NCBI RefSeq assembly: GCF_012676905.1
Contig: NZ_CP051428.1
Span: forward strand, 5,104,993-5,168,992
Direction: 5' to 3'
DNA length: 64,000 bases
From: Paenibacillus albicereus
Lineage (GTDB): Bacteria > Bacillota > Bacilli > Paenibacillales > Paenibacillaceae
Part shown: positions 57,035 through 64,000 of the stretch, piece by piece
Layout of the letters: each line of letters opens with the position of its first letter
How positions within the stretch are numbered: position 1 is the stretch's first letter
Program-made: the position numbers and the translations under genes
The notes under the pieces: generated by a model
The model's input: the letters and a program-made list of their open reading frames with translations, nothing else
Told to the model about the DNA's origin: nothing
Database searches by the model: none

Positions 57035-57401
57035 TCTACAACCACCCGAATTCAATGTGCCATGTCCTTGCTGTAGGATCCGTGTGCGTCTGCCCCGACC
57101 CGTCGGCACCCTGCTTCCGCTGCTGGCGTCGCACGCAGCCTTCTTGGATGGAAGCGAGCCGGTCGCGGCTCTGGTTCATGCAGCACGGGCAGGTCGGTAT
57201 GCGGTTCCCGCAATGATCGGCCGAATAAGGTCGCGCCGCATCGCTGACGCCAAAACGGCGAAAGCGCCGACGCTCCTGACGGAGGACGACAATCCCTTTC
57301 CCTACTTTCAATTCGTTGGAGGCTCGGAAATTTCCTGCTGGATTTCCCGCTTGCACGAAGTTTTCACCGACGGGAGGCAAAATGTTCCACGTGGAACATC
57401 G
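57035..57401. other. Region between rsmG and noc
   Basis: 367 bp, minus-strand noc promoter expected; GC-rich except for a short AT patch near 57290-57315. A parS lies at its right end. I see no gene in it. Confidence 0.4.
57383..57398. promoter_or_regulatory. parS site upstream of noc
   Basis: TGTTCCACGTGGAACA, a perfect palindromic parS, in the rsmG-noc gap, 2.7 kb from the first one. Confidence 0.85.
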
Positions 57402-58136
57402 TCATCCGCGCGAATGGAGCAGAGGCTGCTTCAGCGGCACGCCCGCTTTGCGGGGATAAGCCTTCGGCGTAGCGTCCGTCTTGCGGATCAAGATGATGGC
57501 CCGCTCCGACTGCTCCTCCGGCAGGCGCAGCGTCTCCACGCGGTCGATCCGGCCGCGCAGCTCGCGGATGGCATGCTTCGCCTCTTCGAGCTCCTCCTGC
57601 GGGTCCGCACCCTTCATCGCCGCGAACAGGCCGCCTTTGCGCGCGAACGGCAGGCACAGCTCGCTAAGTCCCGCCAAGCGCGCGACCGCGCGCGCCGTCA
57701 CGATGCCATAGCGGTCCCGATGCTCCGGACGACGCCCGATGTCTTCGGCCCGGCCGTGGACGCATTGCACGCCCTCCAGTCCGAGATCCTCGCATACATG
57801 CTGAAGGAACGTGATCCGCTTGGCCAGCGAGTCGACGATCGTCACATGCAGCTGCGGGAAGCAAATCTTCAGCGGCAGGCTCGGAAAGCCTGCCCCGGAA
57901 CCGATATCGGCGAGATTGTCCGCCGACGACAAGTCGGCGTAGAAAGCGAGCGTGACGGAATCGTAGAAATGCTTTTCGAATACGGCTCCGCGCTCCGTGA
58001 TTCCCGTCAGGTTCATCCGTTCGTTCCAGTCGACGAGCAGCTCGTAGTACCGTTGGAACTGCTCCAACTGGCGAGGAGAGAGCGGGATGCCCCGCTCCAG
58101 CAGCCGGCCGGCGAACGTATCGATCACCTTGTCCAT
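57402..58136 (-). CDS. rsmG: 16S rRNA (guanine527-N7)-methyltransferase
   Basis: 244 residues; start MDKVIDTFAGRLLERG at 58136. SAM site LADIGSGAGFPSLPLKI and the DS loop VTIVDSLAKRITFL, with RAVARLAGLSELCLPF. It methylates N7 of G527 in the 530 loop of 16S rRNA; loss gives low-level streptomycin resistance. It begins 4 bp after the mnmG stop, coupled. Confidence 0.95.
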   Translation of the reverse strand: MDKVIDTFAGRLLERGIPLSPRQLEQFQRYYELLVDWNERMNLTGITERGAVFEKHFYDSVTLAFYADLSSADNLADIGSGAGFPSLPLKICFPQLHVTIVDSLAKRITFLQHVCEDLGLEGVQCVHGRAEDIGRRPEHRDRYGIVTARAVARLAGLSELCLPFARKGGLFAAMKGADPQEELEEAKHAIRELRGRIDRVETLRLPEEQSERAIILIRKTDATPKAYPRKAGVPLKQPLLHSRG

Positions 58137-58140
58137 GCCG

Positions 58141-60033
58141 CTATGCCCTCGCCGCACCGGCGCGGCTGAACTGCTCGAGATGCACCAGCAGGATGGAAAT
58201 ATCGGCCGGCGTCACGCCAGCGATGCGGGAAGCCTGCCCGATGTTGAGCGGGCGGATGGCGGCAAGCTTCTGCTTCGCCTCCGAAGCGAGGCCGTGCACG
58301 GCGCTGTAGTCGACGCCTTCCGGAATCTTCTTCTTCTCCATCTTGCCGAGACGCTCCACCTGAGCGAGCTGCTTCTCGATGTACCCGGCATACTTCACCT
58401 GAATCTCGACCTGCTCCTTCATGTCCTCGCTCAGCGCATACGGCGCCGGAGCGAACGGCTCCAGCCGGGCGTAGGAAATCTCGGGGCGGCGCAGCAGCGT
58501 GAGCGCGTCGGTCGTGGACTGCAGCGGGGCCGAGCCGGCTTCCTGCAGCATCGCCTCCGCCTCCTCCGGCCGGATCTTCACCGTCCGCAGACGGGCCAGC
58601 TCGTCTTCGACGCGGGCTTTTTTCTCCAGGAACCGGGCATAGCGCTCCTCGCTGATCAAGCCGATATCGTAGCCGGTCGGCGTCAGGCGGAGATCGGCAT
58701 TGTCATGACGGAGCAGCAGCCGGTACTCGGCGCGGGAGGTGAGCAGGCGGTACGGCTCGTTCGTGCCTTTGGTCACCAGATCGTCGATCAGTACGCCGAT
58801 ATAGCCTTGCGAGCGCTCGACGATGACCGGCTCCTTGCCCTGCACCTTGCGAGCGGCATTGATGCCGGCGATGACGCCTTGCCCAGCCGCTTCCTCGTAG
58901 CCGGACGTGCCGTTGATCTGGCCGGCGGTGAACAGGCCCGGCAGCACCTTTGTCTCGAGCGAAGGCCACAGCTGCGTCGGCACGACTGCATCATACTCGA
59001 TCGCATAGCCCGTGCGCATCATCTCGACCTTTTCCAGACCGGGAATCGAGCGCAGGATGCCGAGCTGCACATCCTCCGGCATGCTCGTGGACAGGCCCTG
59101 CACGTAATACTCCGACGTGTTCATGCCCTCCGGCTCCAGGAAGATCTGATGCTTGGGCTTGTCGGCAAAACGCACGATTTTGTCCTCGATGGACGGGCAG
59201 TAGCGCGGTCCCGTGCCTTCGATGACGCCCGAGAACATCGGCGCGCGGTGGAGATTCTCGTTGATGATGCGATGCGTGTCCTCCGACGTATACGTCAGCC
59301 AGCAAGGCAGCTGCTCGTTGTCGGCATACTCCGTTTCGAACGAGAAGAACTTCGGCTTTTCATCGCCGGGCTGAATTTCCATCTTGCCGAAGTCGATGCT
59401 GTCCTTATGGACGCGCGGCGGCGTGCCGGTCTTGAATCGTACGAGCTCGAAGCCGTTTTCCTTGAGCGATTGGGACAGCCGCACGGACGGCTGCTGATTG
59501 TTCGGACCGCTCTCGTAGATGAGCTCGCCCATGATGACCTTGCCGCGCAAGTAGGTGCCGGTCGTCACGACGACGGATTTGGCCCGGTACACGGCTCCGG
59601 TCTTGGTGACGACGCCGACGCAGGCGCCGTCCTCGACGATCAGCTCCTCGGCCATGCCTTGGCGCAGCGTCAGATGCGGCGTCTCCTCGATCGTTTTCTT
59701 CATCGTATGCTGATAGAGGAATTTGTCCGCCTGAGCACGCAGCGCATGGACGGCGGGGCCTTTGCCCGTGTTGAGCATCCTCATCTGAATGTACGTCTTG
59801 TCGATGTTCCGCCCCATCTCGCCGCCGAGCGCGTCGATCTCGCGCACGACATGGCCCTTCGCCGGTCCCCCGATGGACGGGTTGCACGGCATGAACGCCA
59901 CCATGTCGAGATTGATCGTCAGCAGCAGCGTCTCGCAGCCCATCCGGGCTGCCGCCAGCGCCGCCTCGCAGCCCGCGTGCCCGGCGCCGATGACGAGGAC
60001 GTCGTAGTGTCCTGCCTCGTAACTCATGTTCAT
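58141..60033 (-). CDS. mnmG: tRNA U34 5-carboxymethylaminomethyl modification enzyme
   Basis: 630 residues, standard length. N-terminal FAD site [42 protein letters not shown], and the C-terminal GidA-associated helical domain. With MnmE it installs the cmnm5 group on wobble U34 of several tRNAs. Order mnmE-mnmG-rsmG as usual. Confidence 0.95.
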   Translation of the reverse strand: MNMSYEAGHYDVLVIGAGHAGCEAALAAARMGCETLLLTINLDMVAFMPCNPSIGGPAKGHVVREIDALGGEMGRNIDKTYIQMRMLNTGKGPAVHALRAQADKFLYQHTMKKTIEETPHLTLRQGMAEELIVEDGACVGVVTKTGAVYRAKSVVVTTGTYLRGKVIMGELIYESGPNNQQPSVRLSQSLKENGFELVRFKTGTPPRVHKDSIDFGKMEIQPGDEKPKFFSFETEYADNEQLPCWLTYTSEDTHRIINENLHRAPMFSGVIEGTGPRYCPSIEDKIVRFADKPKHQIFLEPEGMNTSEYYVQGLSTSMPEDVQLGILRSIPGLEKVEMMRTGYAIEYDAVVPTQLWPSLETKVLPGLFTAGQINGTSGYEEAAGQGVIAGINAARKVQGKEPVIVERSQGYIGVLIDDLVTKGTNEPYRLLTSRAEYRLLLRHDNADLRLTPTGYDIGLISEERYARFLEKKARVEDELARLRTVKIRPEEAEAMLQEAGSAPLQSTTDALTLLRRPEISYARLEPFAPAPYALSEDMKEQVEIQVKYAGYIEKQLAQVERLGKMEKKKIPEGVDYSAVHGLASEAKQKLAAIRPLNIGQASRIAGVTPADISILLVHLEQFSRAGAARA

Positions 60034-60201
60034 TGCCTCCTGGTCGGAATCGGACGGTTCTCAGCCCGCCTCTTCCTCTTTTATGAAAATAGGTTTTCAA
60101 ATCCAGCATTCGACGGCATTCGATGCCTTCTTTTGTCCTCCGCCGTCGCCCCGCTGTCCGTTGCCGGCGAACCTTCTCGATTCGTCGGCCCATCTATGCC
60201 G

Positions 60202-60219
60202 TTATCCACATGTGGATGA
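60202..60219. promoter_or_regulatory. Palindromic DnaA-box pair
   Basis: TTATCCACA (60202-60210) abuts TGTGGATGA (60211-60219) in the gap between mnmE and mnmG: one perfect 9-mer and one inverted 8 of 9 match, about 3.4 kb from the oriC region. Confidence 0.45.
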
Positions 60220-60220
60220 G

Positions 60221-61603
60221 CTATTTCCCCAAGCAGAATTGCGAAAAGATCTGATCGATCAGCGAATCAGCCGCCGTATCTCCGACGATCTCTCCGAGCA
60301 GCTCCCAGGCTGCCCGTACATCCAGCTGAACCATGTCGATCGGGATGCCCGCATCCGTCGCGTCCACCGCATCGCGCAGCGCGTCCGCCGCCCGGTGCAG
60401 CAGCGAGATATGACGAGCATTGCTTACGTAGGTCAGATCGGCGCTTTCCAGCTGCCCCTCGAAAAACAGCTCCCGGATGGCCCGCTCGAGGTCGTCGAGC
60501 CCTTGCTCCTGGAGCACGGACATCGGCACGATCCGGCTCTCCGGCAGCGCGTCCCGCACCTCGGACAAGTCAAGCCGCTCCGGCAAGTCCGTCTTGTTCA
60601 CGACGACGATCACCTGGCGGCCGCGCAGCTTGCCGAGCAGCTCGCGCTCGTCCTCGTGGAGCGGCTCGCTATGGCTGAGCACGAGCAGCAGCAGCTCCGC
60701 CTCCGCGACCGCCGAGCGGGAACGTTCGACCCCGATCCTTTCCACGACATCGGTCGTCTCCCGGATGCCCGCCGTATCGAGCAAGCGCAGCGGAATTCCG
60801 GAGAGCGTCACGTATTCTTCGATGACGTCGCGGGTCGTACCCGGTATGTCCGTCACGATCGCCTTGCTTTCCTGCACGAGCGCGTTCAGCAACGACGACT
60901 TGCCGACGTTCGGACGCCCGACGATCGCCGTCGTGATGCCTTCGCGCAGAATCTTGCCTTCAGCCGCCGTCTGCAGCAGCTTGCGGATCGAGTCCAGCGC
61001 GGCGCCGCAGCTCTCTTGAATGTAGCGGCTGGTCATTTCCTCGACGTCATGCTCCGGATAGTCGATGTTGACCTCGATATGGGCGAGCAGCTCGATCAGG
61101 CTGTGACGAAGCGCATGGATCCGTTTGGACAGCGTGCCCTCGGCCTGCTTGAGCGCGACGGTATAGGAGCGGTCCGACTTGGAGCGGATCAGGTCGATGA
61201 CAGCCTCCGCCTGGGCGAGATCGATGCGTCCGTTCAAGAACGCCCGTTTCGTGAACTCGCCCGGTTCGGCGACGCGCACGCCCGGCTGCCGAAGGACGAG
61301 CTCGAGCACTTTGCGTACGGCGATGAGGCCGCCATGCGCGCCGATCTCGACGACGTCCTCCGCGGTAAAGGAGCGCGGTCCCTTCATGACCGTGACGAGC
61401 ACCTCCTCGATCGTCTCGCCGCTGGCAGGATCGACGATATGCCCGTACGTCACCGTATGCGTGGCCGCTTCTGGCAGCGGCTGCTTGGATTTCAGCACGC
61501 CGCCTACGCTCTCGATCGCCTGCGGACCGCTGACGCGGATGACGGATATGCCGCCTTCTCCGAGCGCCGTCGCGATCGCCGCGATCGTATCTTGAGTCAT
61601 CAT
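60221..61603 (-). CDS. mnmE: tRNA modification GTPase MnmE
   Basis: 460 residues from ATG 61603. N-terminal tetrahydrofolate-binding domain, helical domain, and inserted G domain (GRPNVGKSSLLNALV, GTTRDVIEE, DTAGIRETTD, NKTD). The essential C-terminal cysteine motif is CLGK. It works with MnmG on U34. GTG 61618 has no ribosome site; GAGGTGA is 11 bases before ATG 61603. Usually preceded by jag, but not here. Confidence 0.95.
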   Translation of the reverse strand: MMTQDTIAAIATALGEGGISVIRVSGPQAIESVGGVLKSKQPLPEAATHTVTYGHIVDPASGETIEEVLVTVMKGPRSFTAEDVVEIGAHGGLIAVRKVLELVLRQPGVRVAEPGEFTKRAFLNGRIDLAQAEAVIDLIRSKSDRSYTVALKQAEGTLSKRIHALRHSLIELLAHIEVNIDYPEHDVEEMTSRYIQESCGAALDSIRKLLQTAAEGKILREGITTAIVGRPNVGKSSLLNALVQESKAIVTDIPGTTRDVIEEYVTLSGIPLRLLDTAGIRETTDVVERIGVERSRSAVAEAELLLLVLSHSEPLHEDERELLGKLRGRQVIVVVNKTDLPERLDLSEVRDALPESRIVPMSVLQEQGLDDLERAIRELFFEGQLESADLTYVSNARHISLLHRAADALRDAVDATDAGIPIDMVQLDVRAAWELLGEIVGDTAADSLIDQIFSQFCLGK

Positions 61604-61688
61604 GATGCGGATGTTCACCTCGTTTTAGTCGGTCGGGCCCATAACCTCCGAGACAGGCTTCAGCCTCAAACCGGATGATGGCAAAAAA

Positions 61689-61711
61689 GCAATGACTGTA
61701 AGAGCCATTGC
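61689..61711 (-). terminator. yidC terminator
   Basis: Stem GCAATGxCT / AGxCATTGC with a TTTTTT tail on the minus strand, after yidC. Confidence 0.75.
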
Positions 61712-61758
61712 CGCCAAATCGAACTTTTATGCATGGAGAGCCGGCTGGCCTCTCCTCC

Positions 61759-62631
61759 TTACTTGTTCTTGGAGGATACGGCCGCCTTGCCCTTGCCTTT
61801 GTTTTTCTTCTGGCCGCCCTTGCCTTGGTTCTGGCCGCCTTCTTCTTTCTTCGGCTCCTTTTTGTCCGCGTTGCGGACGTAGAGGAAGTAGTTCTGCACG
61901 ATCGTGTAGATGTTCGTGTAAACCCAGTAGAGCGGCAGCGCGGACGGGAAGTTCCACGCCATGACCAGGATCAGGATCGGGAAGATGAGCATGATCGTAT
62001 TCATCATCTGCATCTGCGGGTTGTCCGGCTGGGCCTTCTGCATCATCTTCGTCTGCACGTACGTCGTGATGGCCGCGATGATCGGCAGGATATGCCACTG
62101 GTCCGGCTCGCCGAGCTGCAGCCAGAGGAATTCATGCGTCTTGATGTCGCTGTTATAGTAGATGGAATTGTAGAGCGCGATGAAGATCGGCATCTGGATG
62201 AGCAGAGGCAGGCAGCCCGCCATCGGATTGACCTTGTTCTGCTGGAACAGCTTCATCGTCTCTTCCTGTTGCTTTTGAGGGTTGTCGGCGAATTTCTTGC
62301 GGATCTCCTGGAGCTCCGGCTGAATCGCCTGCATCGCCTTTGAGCTGCGGTACTGCTTGAGCGTGAGCGGCAGGATCAGCGTGCGGACGATGATGACCAT
62401 CAGCAGGATCGCAAAGCCGTACTGTCCGCCGAACCAGTCCGCGAACGTGTCCAGCGAATAGGAGAAGTAGTAGACGACATTCCGCTCCCACCAGTTTCCG
62501 TTCGCTTTCAGATCCTCGGTCGTCGTCGCATGATCGGTGTTCGGCATGCATCCAGAGAGGAGCGCTACCAACGTGACCAGGGAGAATAGGACGAGCCATT
62601 TGCGTTTTGAAGCCAAGCGCGAAAAAAACAT
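61759..62631 (-). CDS. yidC: Membrane protein insertase YidC/SpoIIIJ
   Basis: 290 residues, lipoprotein type: signal peptide with lipobox LLSGC (Cys28), then five membrane segments and the hydrophilic groove; MAGCLPLLIQMPIFIALYNSIYY and a Lys/Gly-rich C-terminal tail (about 258-288). It inserts membrane proteins and, in Bacillus, is needed for stage III sporulation. Start has SD gaggaga. Normally followed by jag. Confidence 0.95.
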   Translation of the reverse strand: MFFSRLASKRKWLVLFSLVTLVALLSGCMPNTDHATTTEDLKANGNWWERNVVYYFSYSLDTFADWFGGQYGFAILLMVIIVRTLILPLTLKQYRSSKAMQAIQPELQEIRKKFADNPQKQQEETMKLFQQNKVNPMAGCLPLLIQMPIFIALYNSIYYNSDIKTHEFLWLQLGEPDQWHILPIIAAITTYVQTKMMQKAQPDNPQMQMMNTIMLIFPILILVMAWNFPSALPLYWVYTNIYTIVQNYFLYVRNADKKEPKKEEGGQNQGKGGQKKNKGKGKAAVSSKNK

Positions 62632-62739
62632 GTGAATCTCCTCTCTGACAGCCTGTCGCGATTCAACCTAAACTATACCATACAAAAAGGGGCAATGAAA
62701 CAAGCCCTTCCGGCCCCCCGCAGCCCGGAGAGCGCGCTT

Positions 62740-63084
62740 TCACCGCGGCTTCAGCAGTCCGGCTTTGCGAAGGACATGAAGCACGTTCTTCTCCAGCTCC
62801 TCGGTCGGCTTTCCTACCGCTCCGGCGCGCACGATCAAGATCATGTCGGTCCGCTCGTAGATCCGGTCGGCATGCTTCCTCACGATTTCCTTCAGGACGC
62901 GCCGCATCCGGTTGCGGACGACGGCATTGCCGATCTTTTTGCTGGCGGAGATGCCGAGCCGGAACGGCTCGGCGATCGGCTGCCGCGACCAGTAGACGAC
63001 GAACTGGCCATTGGCGAAGGATTTCCCTCCGCGATAGGTCCGGGCAAAATCCTCGCGCCTTCTAAGACGCCATTTTCTTTGCAT
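62740..63084 (-). CDS. rnpA: Ribonuclease P protein component
   Basis: 114 residues, RnpA family: MQRKWRLRRREDFARTYRGG, and the RNR motif in VVRNRMRRVLKEIVR. It binds RNase P RNA to trim 5' ends of tRNAs. 109 bp separate it from yidC and no yidD gene lies in that gap. Confidence 0.95.
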   Translation of the reverse strand: MQRKWRLRRREDFARTYRGGKSFANGQFVVYWSRQPIAEPFRLGISASKKIGNAVVRNRMRRVLKEIVRKHADRIYERTDMILIVRAGAVGKPTEELEKNVLHVLRKAGLLKPR

Positions 63085-63143
63085 CGTTCACCGTCTCCAT
63101 GAGTTTTCGGCGCCGCATGGCGCCATGAGGACTCCCTTACGAA

Positions 63144-63172
63144 AAAAAAGACCACGCCAGGTGGTCTTTTTT
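63144..63172 (-). terminator. Terminator between rpmH and rnpA
   Basis: Stem AAAAAAGACCAC / GTGGTCTTTTTT with a 5-base loop. It probably attenuates read-through from rpmH into rnpA. Confidence 0.75.
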
Positions 63173-63241
63173 CCACAAGCCAGAATTATTGTCCATTCTC
63201 GCTTTGAAGCGGACGAAGCCGCTTTTATGAAGGAAAAGAGC

Positions 63242-63376
63242 TTATGCGCTCAGTTTGGCGCGGCCCTTCTGGCGGCGTGCAGCCAGTACTTTGCGGCCGT
63301 TTTTCGAGCTCATCCGCTTGCGGAAGCCGTGAACCTTCTTGCGCTTGCTCACGTTCGGTTTGAAAGTCGGTCTCAT
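63242..63376 (-). CDS. rpmH: 50S ribosomal protein L34
   Basis: 44 residues: [20 protein letters not shown], then [24 protein letters not shown], an intact basic L34. Start at 63376 is preceded by gaggtgc. First gene of the rpmH-rnpA-yidC block leading away from the origin. Confidence 0.95.
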   Translation of the reverse strand: MRPTFKPNVSKRKKVHGFRKRMSSKNGRKVLAARRQKGRAKLSA

Positions 63377-64000
63377 TACATGCACCTCCCCGCTTTAAGT
63401 TCGTTCGTCCAACTCGGCTGCTCCTTGGCTCGAAGCCGCGGAACCGCTGGACGAGCGATCTGTTCGTCCGTGCCCAAGTAAAAACGCCTTTTTCCATTTA
63501 ACCATTTCGGCCGCTTGAAGTCAACCGGCATCTCGCTCGATCATCGCGGCCCGAACGTGCGTCCAGCCCTTCCTTCATCTATATGGGTGTGGATAACAAA
63601 AAACGGCTTAGGAACCGTCGCTTTTTAGTAACATGTGCACAAAAAAAAGAAGATTTGACGATCGGTGTCGAAATGCGCACAGGCTGTTAACAATATCTTG
63701 TGCTGTAGATAACTCTTATACACAAGCGGTAGGGATTGTGGATAATATTCCGCTGCTCGTTGAAATAGAGCCTTTCTTTTGCTATGATAGATTTGTTTTT
63801 GTTGTGGACGGAGAGCAATGCCGGCTGGATTTATCAACAGCCTGTGGATAAGAATGTGAACAACGTGATCCCCCTCTGTATAACCTTCATCAACAAGTCC
63901 CTGCATCTGTGGATGGATGAGCGGCTTACCCCAATAGAATCGACTCGCATAGCGGCATCAAGTTTTGCCATCGTACCAACAGGGATAGGAGTGACCGTCA
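63377..64000. promoter_or_regulatory. oriC-proximal region upstream of dnaA
   Basis: 624 bp, AT-rich in its right half, without genes. DnaA boxes: perfect TGTGGATAA at 63588-63596, 63737-63745 and 63843-63851; near matches TGTAGATAA (63704-63712), TTATACACA (63716-63724), TTATCAACA (63831-63839) and TGTGGATGG (63908-63916). The rpmH promoter must lie at the left end. The window closes with aggagtgaccgtca, a ribosome site with the spacing expected for a dnaA start just beyond the edge. Confidence 0.8.

Overview
The window is the leftward-replicating side of a chromosomal origin from a high-GC, spore-forming Firmicute, most likely of the family Paenibacillaceae (Paenibacillus or a close relative). 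Grounds: the right end carries the bacterial ori block rpmH-rnpA-yidC-mnmE-mnmG-rsmG-noc-parA-parB in the Bacillales order; a YyaC spore protein is present; walRKHI, CxxH/CxxC protein, DUF951, DUF1836 and YjzC families are Firmicute markers; and S-layer-homology (SLH), G5/LysM/M23 and DUF11 surface proteins are typical of Paenibacillaceae. The genus and species cannot be fixed from the sequence alone.

Layout. 1-6.3 kb: accessory block with a TetR end, an MFS efflux pump, a nucleoside hydrolase, a tetR remnant and a complete response regulator / ABC transporter / histidine kinase module of the bacitracin-lantibiotic self-protection type. 6.4-10.5 kb: a poorly characterised metabolic cluster containing the two halves of the Tm-1 protein as separate divergent genes (UPF0261 and a TIM-barrel 'PEP-hydrolase-like' protein), a cupin, and a second TIM barrel fused to an AraC DNA-binding domain. 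10.6-16.3 kb: cell-surface genes (SLH-anchored Ig-like protein plus collagen-like protein in one operon, secreted DUF1214 protein). 16.3-18.1 kb: a patch of decaying genes. 18.4-25.4 kb: fbaA, a small membrane protein and a 1640-residue propeller/DUF11 repeat protein, followed by a non-coding cluster of DnaA-box-like sequences.

25.4-37 kb: conserved leftward block CxxC protein, HtrA protease, WalJ, then a 1-kb non-coding island with two families of short tandem repeats, then the wall-homeostasis operon walR-walK-walH-walI and an M23 endopeptidase. 37-49 kb: purA (with PurBoxes and its own promoter), the dnaB-rplI-gdpP-yybS operon, a CBS protein, an LCP wall ligase, a DUF1836 regulator, a CNNM/HlyC transporter, and rpsF-ssb-rpsR. 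49-54 kb: YjzC, tRNA-Ser(CGA), DUF951, MscS, DUF3343, YyaC, DUF4446 and a cysteine-desulfurase-like enzyme. 54-64 kb: parB/parA/noc with two parS sites, tRNA- and rRNA-modification genes, yidC, rnpA, rpmH, and the AT-rich DnaA-box region leading into an expected dnaA just beyond the end.

How it fits together: from about 25 kb rightward nearly all genes read on the minus strand, away from the origin, so transcription is co-directional with replication. They serve chromosome segregation, replication, translation and cell-wall homeostasis. The left 25 kb is mixed-strand and accessory, with transport, envelope stress response, surface display and several gene remnants. Departures from the usual ori-region layout are the absence of jag between yidC and mnmE, the absence of ychF/engD near rpsF, and the repeat island that separates walJ from walRKHI.
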